Assembly (NCBI GenBank): GCA_030549495.1
Contig: JAUIRK010001031.1
Span: 372,001 to 436,000 of the forward strand
Source of the DNA: Nectonema munidae
Taxonomy: Eukaryota > Nematomorpha > Nectonematoida > Nectonematidae
Direction: 5' to 3'
Length of the DNA: 64,000 nt
Shown: positions 45,475 to 58,770 of the stretch, piece by piece
How the letters are laid out: each line of letters opens with the position of its first letter
How positions within the stretch are numbered: the stretch's first letter is position 1
Made by a program: the position numbers and the translations under genes
The notes under the pieces: model-generated
The model's input: the letters and a program-made list of their open reading frames with translations, nothing else
Database searches by the model: none
Told to the model about the DNA's origin: nothing

Positions 45475-47535
45475 AAAATGGTATTAATATCCTAAGTTTA
45501 AATGTCCAATCTTGAAGAGTAAATTTGATTTACTTGAAGTTTTTATAGAAAATTTCAAAAAATGTTATAATTATGACATTGATACACTCTGTCTACAAGA
45601 ATGTTGGTGCAACGATTATGAATCTTTCAATATTTTAGGATATGATTTTATTAATATTTTCAGTGGTTTATCTCAGCATAGTGGCTTAGGTTTTTTTTTA
45701 TCAAAAAAAATATAATTTATAAAATTACAAATAAAATCTCAGATCAAGACAATTTTGAAATATTCGCTATTACAGTTCTTATGCCAAATAATATGAAAAT
45801 GCCAATTTATAATACTTATCGTAGACCTCATAACATTGTGCACAATCTAGAAACGTTTTACAGTTATATGAATGATATCTTGTCCAAAACTGAAAGCTCA
45901 GAAGTAAATATACTTGTAGATGATTTTAATTTGAATATACTTTCTGAAACACAACACATTTTGAACTTTATTAACACTATTCACTCAAATGGCTTTAACT
46001 TTTGTATCGTTTCTCCCACACACCCATCATCTGAAACATGTATCGACAATTTCATTGTTTCTCAGTCTTTACATAACTTCAAAGTATACGTAATTAATGA
46101 GGTCATTTCCGATCATTATCCAATTCTTTTAACATCAACTTAGAAGTTAAGCGACAAAATCAAACAAAGTCACAATTTGTCTTTGATGAAAGTTCCTACA
46201 TTCACAGAGTTTCAAATCATGACTGGAATAGTTTGATTACTCAGAATTTCGAAAGTCCAGAGCGCTTCTTGAATATCTTCATTTACCTAATGTCACATTA
46301 TGTTTCTCTCTCTTATAAAGAAATTGCACTCTGTAAAAATTCCAGTCATAATGTCAAAATGAAGCCTTGGATCACTGAAGAAGTTCTACAGATGATAAAG
46401 ATGCGTAATTCACTTCATAATAACATTAGGGAATTTCCCAACCAATCAAAATTAATGTGCTCCTTCAAAAAAATGAGAAACAACATTAAAAATAAGTTAA
46501 TCTTTTTGAAAAAGGCACACTATGAGAACTATTTCTTCAATAATTCCAACTCAAAACGAATTTGGTCAAAGGTAAAAAGTGTTATCCATCCCAATAATCA
46601 GGATTCATGCGCTATTGAAATTGATGGAAAGATTGTTACGGATAAAAAACTAATAGCAAACCAACTCAACAAGGCTTTTAGCTTGCCAAATATAGATGAT
46701 GCAAAAATTACTCATGAAAGAGTCGATGTTTTCCATGAAAGTATCTTCAAATTTGAAAATATTTGTGTTCAAGATGTCGAGAAAGCTATTGAAGAGTTGT
46801 CAAATAGTAAAGCCAAAGACGCTTATGGTGTAAGCATATATCATATAAAGCTTGTGAAGCCATTTTTATCTCTGATACTCTGCAACTGCTTTAATCAATG
46901 CCTGGATACTTCAGTTTTTCCAGATGTTTTAAAAGTCAATAGGGTTGTACCTGTCCCTATAAAAGACAAAGGTTTGGAATTATCTTCTTTTAGACATATT
47001 TCAATTATTCCAACGATTGGAAAAATTTTCGAAAATATACTTTTTATTCAGATATCAAAATATTTGGAAGATAATAAAATGTTAGCAAACTGTCAGTTTG
47101 CTTTCCGTAAAGGTTTCTCTACAGAACTCCTACATTGCTGTTTTTTGATAAAATAGTTTCCAATTTAGAAAGAAAATTGATGTTGGTGCAATATACTTGG
47201 ATCTAAGCAAAGCGTTTGATAGTGTGTCACACAAAATCTTACTAAACAAGCGTATTCATTTTGGTCTCTGTAATTCATCATTTACATTTTTTGCTTCGTA
47301 TCTAGCAAATCGCAAACAGTTTATCGACTACCACAAGGCAAATTCTTCTTATCACAACATAACCAGAGGAGTGCCACAGGTTCTCCTAATATTATTCTAC
47401 ATAACATTATTCAAACTTTTTTGCTAAAGATTTTTTTTCTTTTTTTTCTTTTGAATTACGCTACCTATAAATCATAATGACTTCTTATATGTGTATCGAA
47501 TTTGTAAATAAATTTTTTCTTCTTCTTCTTCTTCT
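45475..47535 (+). mobile_element. Internally deleted CR1/Jockey-like LINE, copy B
   Basis: Counterpart of 20135-22200: endonuclease (LCLQECWCNDYESF, ISDHYPI), reverse transcriptase up to RGVPQ, and a direct jump to the 3' UTR with a (CTT)n tail. The endonuclease motif here reads SDHYP, the usual form, where copy A has SNHYP. A 2-bp difference near 45511 (CAATCTTGAAG against CAATCATTGAAG) shifts the frame at the start. Confidence 0.8.
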
Positions 47536-49465
47536 TTATGTTGAAAACTTGCATTACACAGGTTTACCAATTTGATAACGATAACTCACGAAAACATGTG
47601 ATAAAATGCATCCACTGAATTGTGATATCTACTTGCGTTAACATAAAACACTCCCCCGCCTTTCAAAAAATAAATAAATAGGCTGCTTTATGATCACATA
47701 TATATGTCGAACTATAATAATGAACTATTATATGTTATTTGAAAATGGCCTGTAATGCAACTTTTAAATATTCATTATAATGTGAGATAGATAGCATTGG
47801 TGTGTGATTTCTTTATCGCACATTGTCGGTATAAAGATAACAAATACTCTTCGTTAAAAAACAATAAAATGCTATTTCTCAATTACTTATAATATAAGCA
47901 ATGTATTCTGAAAGCCCATAATAAATGCTCTAATTTGGTATATTGCAGGATACATTTGGTTGAGAAATGCGAAAGTTATAAGCATTTTAATATTGGATTA
48001 AAAATTAAGCAAGGAACACTATAAATAAAGTAAGTGTACACTAACCCGATAAAATAAACCACACACGCTCACAAAAAATTCACTGCGCTCACAAACGCGT
48101 AATGCAACATGTGTTAATCTTTCTCCGCATAGTTATGCGCTAAAATCAATAACACGCGTGATAGAAGTGAGATGTTATTTATTTTTCGCACACTGCCGAT
48201 TAAATATAACGAATGCCCTTAGTTAAAAATCAGAAAAGTGTATCTAAACTGAATAAAAATTGTTTTGAAATAAAAGTAGGCTACGATTATTGAAGAAAAT
48301 TGTACATTCGATCGACATTTTTCACCTCAAAAATAATTTAAAATTTATTAGAAAAACATTATACTGACCTATGCTGACCCCTAAAAAGTAAATATATATA
48401 TATTTATTTTCGACAGTGTTCTTTATCTATGACATTTTAAAATGTAAAAAACCATATTCTACGTTTGTTAATATAAAATATTGAAAAAATATTATATAAA
48501 TTAAGAACGTTAATTATTATTGGTATTTTTTGAAACAAGATAAAAGTCGACTGACCTCACATAAAAGCAGATTTTGGAAAAAGAAAAAAATTTTTTTTTG
48601 TAAAACCTAGCCTATGTTACCCACACAGAGTGTAGCTTTCCAATGGTACGATTTTCAATCAAAATATTTCTTTAAATCTTCACATTATGCTTGTCTATAA
48701 AAGTGGTACCTTTTTTTTTACTTAAATTTAGACCAAATTTTTCTAAGTAAAGTCCAGTTATCAAAAAATTTTTAAAACTTTTGCAAAAATTAATTATTCT
48801 AGCGTATGTAGCAAACGATAAGCTATCAAATGATATATATATCATAAAAAAGTAACATTGAAAAACAGCTAAATATTTTCTGCAAATCAAAGAAGTAAAA
48901 ATTTCTAAAAAATCGTGGGAAAAAAATTGGAAAATGGGCACTGTTCTTCATAATCTCTGGTACGTTAGAAAGGAATCCCGAAATAGTTAATACGAAATTG
49001 ATTAACTCTTAAAGTTAGTTAAATAAATACATTAAAAATCTATTAGACATCAATTTGATTTTAGTGAAAAAATATGAAAGTTCTAAAAATTAAGGTTAAA
49101 AAATTTGTTTGCAATGCATCATTATCTATTTTTCATTAGCATTACATAAAATACAATAAAATCATTTGAGAAAAAATGAAATTAAACTAAAATGGTAATA
49201 AATTCCATTATCGTACAGTCAAGTTTATGGAATATAATTAGAAATTTTGAAATTCCAGATTTTGATAAAAAAAAATTGGGATAAACATAAGACTTCAATT
49301 TAATCTAAGTGTAACTTCTACGTTTTGAATACTTTTTAGATTTTCAAGGATATTAGTCTGATTTTGAGCTTTACCTACATTGTAGTGCAGGAAATTATGA
49401 ACCTAGAGTCTTACTCAGGTATATGGCAATAGATTAATATTTATACTTATGACAGTATATAATAT
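47536..49465. other. AT-rich non-coding stretch (copy B)
   Basis: Same as 22201 to about 24160. Around 48060 copy B is about 35 bp shorter than copy A (A 22733-22768). No gene was recognised. Confidence 0.4.
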
Positions 49466-49953
49466 ACTAGCCGGTCCCGTGGTCGTTTCTCGCTTCGCTC
49501 GAAACAGTGTTTCTCGCTGCGCTCGAAACATAGGATTCTGGGTAGTGTGTATATTGAGTTGCTAATTCAAATTCGCTTCGCTCGAAAGACCACGGGACCG
49601 GCTAGTTTTTTTTTGTTTAGGCTGCTCTCGAAACATAGGATTGTGAGTAGTGTGTATTTTGAGTTGCTAATAGTGTTATATGGTATGGTGATCAGTTTTT
49701 AGAATATTTGTACCTTTTCTGTGTATATGATATCTTTATATATGATGTGTATTGAACTCATCACACATATAAAAATACACACAAAACATATAATAATTTC
49801 AACCAATCAAAATGCTTCAAACACATACACACATATAAACTCATCACACCATATAAAAATACACACAAAACATATAATAAATTCAACCAATCAGAATGCT
49901 TCCAGCGACACACAGACACACACACACACACACGCTAGCTTATTATAATATAG
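49466..49953. mobile_element. 488-bp insertion with internal hairpin, only in copy B
   Basis: Copy A has the uninterrupted site (near 24159). The insertion begins ACTAGCCGGTCCCGTGGTC and ends near TTATTATAATATAG. Positions 49467-49484 and 49588-49605 are perfect 18-bp inverted repeats. Between them are three or four repeats of CGCT(T/G)CGCTCGAAA. The right half contains two tandem copies of an 80-bp unit (AACATATAATAA, CAACCAATCA, ATGCTTC) and a (CA)n run. No transposase is coded. The CTAGCCG..CCCG start is like that of short non-autonomous repeats widespread in invertebrates; the class is not certain. Confidence 0.75.
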
Positions 49954-52064
49954 ATTATGAGATATGACGACTTTAAAAAATATCTAAATTTATTTTTTGT
50001 CAGCATATTCAAACTAAAATTTTAAATAAAATCCATACTATATAATAAATATGTTCATAAATAACGTTTGAATAGTGGAAGAAGATACCCACCCATCCCC
50101 CATCCCTATCCCGCCTCACTTTTGTCCCATTCGTTATATACATAAAGAATAGTTAGAAAAGCATTGAAATATTTGTATAGAATGTGATTTTCTACATGCA
50201 ATCAAAAACATTTAATGAGATTGTATAACGCAAGCTAATATAATTCTTAATTTATAGATTTTCCTATATATCAAAACCCATCGACGTACATTAATAAAAA
50301 GCTACTTACTTATAGGAAAATGTATTACTGGTTTAAGCTTTTATTTATAACTAGTTTTTTATTACTTAGTTTACAAACATAGTACCTTTAAATTAACTTA
50401 TAGGAAATAATTTGGATAGTTTAGAAATTAAACTTTAAGTTAAAAAATGTTCACATACTTTATAATAAAAAATACTTTACTTACTGTTTAAAGAAAATTA
50501 AACATCTAAAAATAACATATAATCAAAAGGTTATATGTAGCTAACACTATAGAGACAAAATATGATGATAAAAAATAGTATTCAAATCTTCTCAATAAGT
50601 TTTGTAAATTTACTATTCATAATCATTTCAAATATTAAAAGTTTTTCCTAATTATATTTTTAAACTTACTATTGCTTTAACCAATAAACAAAATATTTAA
50701 GTTTGGATGAAAATGTGTGAGTTTCTGTAAAATAAATCTCTATATTTAACTATAAAATATTTTACCGAATCCAAAAATTATTTAATATGTTGTCTTTTAT
50801 CATGTTACTTAGATTTTATGGTAGAAAAATTTGCAATAAACAATTTTTAAGTATATACTACAATACTGAGTTTCAAATTTATTCATAGATAAAAATACAT
50901 TTACATTATTTATAATAAAAATGGAAATTTATACTCAAAAATATTAATCAAAGATTACATTCTTTCTCTAATTTTAATAATAAACTAAATGAGTTGTAGG
51001 TAATGCAATTTTTAAGTTTTGACTTTTTTAAAGTAATTTTTTTTATCAAAATGTGATTTAATTTCCTTAAATGACATTTATTTTTAAAACTTATTTTTTA
51101 CAATTCGTTTACAAAATTAAAGATTATTATACGATAGAATAGTTGTATTTTTAGGCCAAAATTAAAAGTGCTGTTACCCTATTGATCTGATCACAATTTT
51201 ATATCCTATAATAATTGTAAAGAACAGATGAAGCTTCATTCTCTAGATCAGTAATCTTCAATCTTTTTCTCATTATACAGTCTATGCCTCCCTTTTATAT
51301 AAATAAGATTTTGGCCCCTCTCTTTTTATCAAAAACTTTTTTTTTATAAAGATTTTAATGATGAGTTTTATTCTCTTTCTGTTTAGTTTTTAAGGTAAGT
51401 TTTGAACTTGTGAACATTTGTACTTGTGAATCACAATATAAATGAGATGAATTGTATTTTCGTTATTTTTGGAGTCATTTTACTTGCATTTCCTCTTTTT
51501 TACTTCAGCAGTTTGGAGTTTCATTATCAGTTGACTCATTTATTGTAACGAGTCAATAATTTATCCATTATATAAAAATACTTTAGTTAATTTATCCGTT
51601 GAAAAATATATTATGAAATTATATTTATGTTCGCATATCATTTATTTTGTAAGGTAGCGATAAAATAGACGAAAAAGAAGTTGATTTACATAAATCAAAA
51701 ATATTTTTAAATAGAAATAAATTTTTTTGAAGTATCGTAAGTTTTTTTAATAATTTTAAATAAAATTAAAAATTTAGTTTATAATTAAAAAAATGAAGTC
51801 TTGAAATAATATTTATAAAATTAAATTTTTGTCTAATTGTTTTGATTCTTCGAAATCCCTTCTTTATGCGATCTCTCGATCTTGAATTGTTATTTTTTAA
51901 AATAGTATTTAATTTATGGTTTAAAAAAAGAGCACAATTAAAATCTAAAAGATGTGTAAATAATTGATGTAATCTAAAAGATGTGTAAATAGTTTATAGT
52001 AAAAAATATTTTGCAATAAACGTTATATATTGAAAATAGATTTATTTTTTAAAATAAAAATAAA
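49954..52064. other. AT-rich non-coding stretch (copy B)
   Basis: Same as about 24160-26528 without the 259 bp present at 26221-26479. The possible lone hAT end is at about 51249. Confidence 0.4.
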
Positions 52065-53576
52065 CTATGCTAACATCGCAGGGCTCCACTTTCCTTTAAA
52101 TCGTCTTTCCATCATTGTAATGTCTTGGTGAAATCTTTCACCATGTTTATCATTTACCTTACCAATGTTTTTTCAATAAAATCCAAATGAGAGTGAAGCA
52201 TATGGACTTTAAGAGACATATTACAACCAATAGCCTGATAGTGCTTTAACATGTTATCAACAACTTGAGCATACTTTTCTGTGCGATTCTTCCCCAAAAA
52301 AGTATTGCATACTTTCTTGAAAGACTCCAAAGCAAATCTTTCTTTTTCATCAAGATGTTAAAAAAAATTTCGGATTTGAGGACCTACAAAGATGCCTTCT
52401 TTGATTTTAACTTGACTCAGACATGGGAATTTTTTGTCAAGTATTCAAATGCAGAAGATTGCTTTTTCAATGCTTTGACAAACTGTTTGAACAAACCAAG
52501 TTTAATATACAAGCAAGGAAGAACTATTCTCTCCTTTTTGACAAGAGGTATATTTACAATATTATTTTTTCCTATTTCTACTTCATGTCGGTATGGCCAA
52601 TCCTTACTTACATAATGTTCTTTTCAATCTCTAGAATTCCACAAGCATATAAAGCAATAAAATTTTGTATATCCAAGTTGTAGAGCGGTCAGCATAATCA
52701 TATACTTGGAAGTCAGCACAAATATCCCAGTTATGAAGCTTTATTAACTTTATAACTTTATTAACAAGATTTATTCTTGAAAGAATTTCTTTTATGTTTC
52801 CATAGGATTCTCTCATTATCTCACTGTAGGCTATTGGAACAGAAGGGTATAAATTATTATTGTGAAGTAGAACGGCTTTGATGTTTTCTTTGGATGAATC
52901 TATGAAAAGTATCCAGTTACAACTATCATAAGGAAAATCTAATGCTTCAAAAGTTCAGTAACGTTATTACAAAAGGACAAGTAATCTTGCATTGTAAAAA
53001 GTGTAACTAAGCTCTCAGTGCGTCGTTTGAACATTGCTTTTTTCTCATCTTTTTCAAGAAGATTTCGTTCCTGAAGTCTGGATGCCAAAAGCTCACTTTT
53101 GTCTTTGGTTAAATAAAGATTACGGCATAAATCATTTAAATCTTTTTGAGAAAAGAGTATTGGCTTGTTTTAGTTTTCTAATTGATCTGCTTCTTTACAT
53201 TCACTACTAAGTTGTTCATCTTCACTGCAAATTTGTGTTTCTTGTTTTTGCGGGACTGGCACAGGTAAGTATAGCATATCCCGTAAAATCTTGTTGACAG
53301 AAATAGCAATCGTTGAAGTGAGTTTCTTGCTCGCGCCATATCATTGGTATAGCAAACTTCATTTGAACATTTTACCGGAATACCAAGCACTTACCAGACC
53401 AAGCAACAAATGTGAGGAGCCCATGATTTATTTTGATCTCCTAAGTCACAATTAAAATACGATTTGTACATTTTTTTACCATAACGTCTTATATTACGTT
53501 TTTGTTTTGAGAAAACTAACTCTCCACAAATGTAACAAAATTTGTTCGGATTATTTTTACACTGTCTTCCACTCAT
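52065..53576 (-). pseudogene. Unnamed transposase-like family, remnant 2 (copy B)
   Basis: Counterpart of 26529-28015. The N terminus MSGRQCKNNPNKFCYICGEL is kept, with the longer KMYKSYFNCDLGDQNKSWAP form. The C terminus is better preserved than in A: GERFHQD, then ERRFKGKWSPAMLA. A short tandem duplication (TTTATTAACTTTATAAC) expands the segment before LHNWDICADFQ. Several stops and shifts remain. Confidence 0.65.
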
Positions 53577-54923
53577 TTATTTATAGTTTATCTAAAATAT
53601 AGAAAGTAAAACAATTAATATATTTCAATTTTCAAGCTTAGAGTGACAAAAGTTTTTGTATAAAAAATTGAATTTTTTTTTACCATTTTGTGTAACACAG
53701 TCAATAAAAATGATGTTTTGTTCCAAAATGATGCCTAAATCAATGAAAAATAAGTCGTGACTCGATTTGTAACCTTATTTTGTATATAAAAACTATTATG
53801 AAATTGTTGTACTTTCAAGTGTTTCACTTATTTAACGCGTATTTTATATTTTTTTACACAAATTTTAGCATAGAAACGATGATAATTGTGATAAATAAAT
53901 CATTATTCTTTTCTGATTCAACTCACTGTATGATTGGATCTGCGCTTTTTAAATCCGTTTTATTTCTGTTAAAAGTAATAAAAAATATATACTACAAAAA
54001 AACCTTTCACCCCTTAATAAATTGAAACATGTACAAATTTTACTATTGACAAAATATGGTGATTCGATATGTCTTATGTGTCAAAGTTATCGAAATATTT
54101 TTAAGTATTTTATAAAAGGCATACTAGTTAAATACAAAAGATGAATCGGATGTAAAATTTTCTGTTGACAAGAAAATATTTAAAGAAAATTTTTTAACCA
54201 TGAGCTATATTAATTGGCCACAGAAAATATATTGGACATTTGTAAGCCAAGAAATAATATCGGTTAATGGAAAACACTAATATAGAGCATCAATTTCTTC
54301 TCTAAAAAATTTCCGGAGGAGCGGTGTTTAATAAACTACAAAACCTTAGGGAAAAGAGACTGGACTGTTAAGATAATTCAAATTATCAACTCAAGGAGTT
54401 TTTCTAACATTTATCGAAAAAAACAATTTTTTTCATAATCCATATCAAATCCTGAAGATTCTTGCTATACTTAGTCAGCAAACCTATCTAGAGCATACGC
54501 TTTACAATGGTCTAGAAGGCGTGCAACAATTTGAAATTCCTTGATGGTTTTAGTTCTGCCAGTAAAGAATTAAGGAGAGTAATCTTGGAGAATCTTCGTA
54601 AAACTTTACCCCATGGTTTTCAAATCTTTTTAATATATATCTTTATTTTTTAAATTTGAAAAGGACATTAGATTCTTTATCTCAGACATATCATCTTTTT
54701 TAGTTAAATCGGTAAGGAACAAAGAATGTTCGAAAATTTTGCCTTTTTGAATCTATAAAATGATAGAAAATAAACATTTATTGAACAGAATGCATTAAAG
54801 TATTATTGCTTCTTAGTTTTACGCTGAAATGCTTTTTTCGTTTCAAAATGGAGTAAAGTCAAAATATCGTAAATGCTTGAAAATAGATAAATTTGATAGC
54901 TTTTTGTCTCTTATGTTTTATAC
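53577..54923. other. Non-coding end of duplication unit (copy B)
   Basis: Same as 28016-29368; no gene recognised. It ends in TTTTATAC, here the target duplication of hAT element Y. Confidence 0.4.
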
Positions 54924-56754
54924 CAGGGGTTCTTAAACTTTTTCAATCACGGACCCCTTTGAGAATCTGGTAGAACTCGCGGACCCCTTACCTAGGAAAG
55001 TACATATAAAAAGATGACCTTTCATAAAATGAGTTTATTCAAATCTAATGAAATTTATGAAATTAATATATGAACACAAGAAACAATGTGAAAAAAACCA
55101 AAAGCCTTAATTTTGCTGGAAAGTTTTTTTAGTGAGACGAATGCTGTTGTTTGCCCTTAATAAGAAGAGGAAACTGTGGAGTGGTCTTCGATAATGTTAC
55201 ACGTATATAATCTCTAACATCTAATTAATTTCTGTTTTTTGTCTTAATAGAAACGAGTGAAGAAAAACCTGTCTCACATAGGTAAGTGGTAGCAAACGGA
55301 ATCAGAGCTCACATAGCTTGCTTTACCAGACGAGGATAGGCTTTTATTAATGCACACCAGAATTCTTCAATGCTCTTTGTGTTGAACTCATTTCGTAACA
55401 TTTCCTTTGTTCTCAGATCAATGAAATCATCCTTAGTAAGGGCTTCATCACTAATGGAGTCTATGTAAGAAAGGAAAAGGTTACGTATCCATTTTTCAAT
55501 TTTAAGGTCACCTAGGCAGAAGTAATTTTTGAAAGAGTGAGTACTCAAATGTTTGCAGAATTGTTCTTGCAGAGAAATAGGCATGGATTTGACACTTCCG
55601 TTTCCATTCTGAAAAAGTATCTCTTCCAACATAGGAAAGTTTGCATAGTTACCTGCTTTCAACCTTCTCTCCCACAGTGGCTCCTTTCCAAGAAAGACTT
55701 GGAATCTTTCTGAAGCATCCATAATGGTAACATCATTTCCTTGAATCGCAAATGTCACATTATTCATAAGGCTGAAAATATCTGCTAAGTATGCCAAGCC
55801 ATTAATGAACTCTTCACTATCAAAAAGTTCGGAAAGTGGGCTTTCTTTTTCTTTCAAAAATAATGAAGCTTCTACTCTAAGTTCAAACAGGCGTTTCAAG
55901 ATTTGTCTTCCTGAAAGCCACCAAACTTCTGTGTGGTAGAGAAAACTTCATATTGTGATCCCATTTCATGACAAAATCTTTTGAAGAAACGATGATTCAC
56001 AGATTAGGATATGATGAAGTTGACTACTTTCACGTTAGAAGAGAAGACTTCTTTCAGAATTGGTGGCAGAGTCTTTGACGCCAATGCATGCTGATGTAAA
56101 AAACAATGGGTGACAAAAGCCTTAGGAGCTTCTTTCTGCACTAACGCAGCAAAACCAGATTTGTTACCAAGCATTGCAGGTGCCCGTCTGTACACAAAGA
56201 AGAAATATGTTTTTTCCAATCGAAGTTATGTCTAGGAAAGAAATTATTCACCAATTCCAAAATGTCGATGGCTTTTGTTGTTTCCAAAAGGGGTTCACAG
56301 AATAAGAATTCCTCTTTGATAGCATCAATATGCATATAACGAACAAAAACCAGAAGCTGGCTCACTGTGCGACATCAGTACTTTCATCCAATTGCATGAG
56401 GCGTGGCCGCCAGTTATTCCATTACTTGCTTCAAAATATTAGACGAAATGTCAACAATTCTTTAATGAATTACATCGTTTGACAAAGGCACTGCTTCAAT
56501 TTTTTTCCTCTGCTCCCAGCCACAAAAGCATAAATAAGCAAGAAAATAGATAATTTATGTTTTATCAACCTAAAACTTCTTAAAAGTAATTTTTAAGTAA
56601 TTCTAAAAATTCAATGCTTGATTTTTTTACTTTGCAGCTCTGTCGCTTAATTTTCTAAAGGTAAATCTCAGTTTTTAATTTGACCTTGACGGACCCCCTG
56701 ATGCTCCTGCACGGACCACCAAAGGGTCCATGGACCCCAGTTTAAGAACTCCTG
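54924..56754 (-). mobile_element. ZBED5/SCAND3-like hAT element Y (non-autonomous)
   Basis: The ends CAGGGGTTCTTAAACT and AGTTTAAGAACTCCTG form 16-bp inverted repeats with one mismatch. Perfect TTTTATAC duplications flank it (54916-54923 and 56755-56762). Minus-strand remnants run in order: LQLDESTDVAQ, VFVRYMHIDAIKEEFLFCEP, SLCTDG, AMLGNKSGFAALVQKEAPKA, THCFLHQHALASKTLPPIL (56004-56400); LFELRVEASLFLKEKESPLS, GLAYLADIFSLMNNVTFAIQ (55309-55899); and dimerisation FATTYLCETGFSSLVSIKTK (about 55240-55300). The N-terminal BED finger region is absent, so it is an internally deleted copy. A few stops and shifts are present. It marks the right border of copy B. Confidence 0.9.
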
Positions 56755-56762
56755 TTTTATAC

Positions 56763-58674
56763 AAACAAAAAAATTGGGAAGATTTTGATAGTTTGAATTA
56801 GTTCGTTGTAACTTTTAATTGAAAAAACCTATCCTAAGAAATTGATTATAATAAAATAATTTAATTAAGTGAGAAAATTTATGGAATTGAAACAATTGAA
56901 TAGACTTCAAATGTTTTGATTAATGAGAAATGACAAAAATTTTAGGAAGGCATTAAATTGTAAAATTCATAAAATTATATAATTTTTTATTTAAATGAAA
57001 CCCGGGAGCTCCCTTCTTCAATATATCTTAAAAATTTGGATAATATATATCAAACCTTCTAATAACTAATTAACTAAGTTTCCTAACTAAGTATCTAACA
57101 AACTAATTAACATGCTAACTATGTTACCAACTATAAATCACCAATCATTATTCTTCAAAAGCACAAACTACGGCTGTTATTTAATAAATAGTTTTTTATT
57201 TAATAAGCCGATTTTTTAAAATTAGATTCTGTGAATAAATCTGTGTTTGATCTCATTCGGTTAAAAACATAATTCTATTCGTTTCTGCGTTATGATAAAA
57301 TTAATGTAAATTCAACATTTCAAAAACTTTATTTTTATATGAAAAATGCAATACTTATCACATTAAATTTAACTCTTATTTTTTACTTATCCTAACTTTT
57401 GTTGCAAAAATTTTAAACTGGAAAGTAATGCCACTGTTTCACAAAAAATATACTTTGAAATATTAACTAAGAATACTTCATTTTTACGAACTGTGACAAT
57501 TTAAACTCAGAAGATTTTAATTATAATAAAGATTTTGTATAGTTGTTTAATCTTTATCGCCTCAATATAAAAACAACACTGTTTTCACAATTGCCAGCCA
57601 AAATACGTAAAGGAAAGGGAATATTCAAAAGATACATTTTTCCAACTATTTTAAGAACATTCCAAACTTTGTGAACAGTTGAATCTCGAATTGTTTTATT
57701 TCTTCATGACATCAGAATAATTTTTGAGAATTAAAATTTTTCTTCGTATTTTTGATTCAATTGTTATAGATTATTGTATAACATCTCAGTTTCCAGTTGA
57801 AAGCCTTCAAACTTTTACCAGATTATATGTTATTTATAGAGCAAAAATTTCTTAACTCTTGGATCTTTTTTGAGAAGTCATCAATGAAAGAAACAAATAA
57901 AATGTTATCACAAAAATGAAAATTTAGAAAACTCAATAGAATGAAAGGTTTTTAATCGTCAAAAAGATGAACATCTCTTTAAACATTTAGAAAAAAATTA
58001 AGATTATATTTACACTCCCAATCAGTGTTACTTCAGCCATCTCCATAACTGGGTAACACAGTATTGCTAGAAATAGGAATACTAACTGCAAAAGATTCGT
58101 AGTTCAGAACATTAGCAACCTTTAGTGACCAGTGTATCATATATGACACATAAACAATTTTACCTTCGTCTGCTTTTTCAAATAGTTTTGTATATGAATC
58201 TTCTGCTTTTTAACAAATATCGTCTGATTTTTCTGGTCACGAAAGGGTTAAACACGACAACTATAGCTTGTTTAATTAGTTGTTCAGCTATATAGTGAAG
58301 AAAACTAATAGAACAATTAATAAAATTTAGAACGAAATTTTAGTGCTCAAAAGGATAAAAACGGGATTTTTCTAACTGAAAGCCATGAACAAGTTAGATC
58401 TATAATTTTTTAGGTTATGACTGAATACAAAAAAATGTAAGCTTATTAAATTAAATTTAATAAAATACGTCCCTTGTCACGAATTAGGCAGTTCTTACGA
58501 AAGTCAAAATAATGTTGAGTAGAATAGAGCGAGATATAAAAGGTTGAATATCTATATGTCATAGGTTAGTACATTATAGTTAAAATAAATAATAAGTTAT
58601 TACCAAGTCACTAGAATAACACTATCATATTGGGAAATAAATTAACACAACACAAAAATTAAAATCCATCATCA
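56763..58674. other. AT-rich right flank of the duplication
   Basis: Single-copy in this window; no gene recognised. A small imperfect hairpin (CGGCT..AGCCG) lies at about 57172-57211. Confidence 0.4.
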
Positions 58675-58770
58675 TATAAGTGTGTGTTCAAGAAAAATTC
58701 TGCGCGGCTCCTTGGAATTATTTCGTGTACTCATGGGGGTCCGACCCCTTTCGGAAACCCTGATCTATAT
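58675..58770 (-). repeat. Possible lone hAT terminus
   Basis: Read on the minus strand, CAGGGTTTCCGAAAGGGG then TCGGACCCCC resembles a hAT terminus with its C-rich sub-terminal part. No partner end was found upstream, and no transposase remnant. Confidence 0.35.

Larger units (their letters stand above)
31857..54923. repeat. Tandem segmental duplication, copy B (23.1 kb)
   Basis: Direct repeat of 3376-29368. It begins CTCTACTT at the edge of hAT element X and ends TTTTATAC at the edge of hAT element Y. It lacks hAT element W and keeps the open version of the last exon of the spliced gene. Differences are single-base changes at about 1-2% with scattered short indels, plus the larger ones listed for copy A. 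Confidence 0.95.

Noticed and set aside
49721-49948. 75-codon plus-strand open stretch
   Set aside because: It is produced by the 80-bp tandem dimer and the CA microsatellite in the copy-B insertion.
57172-57211. Hairpin in the right flank
   Set aside because: The stem is short and imperfect and made largely of ATTTAATAA-type sequence, which is expected by chance here.
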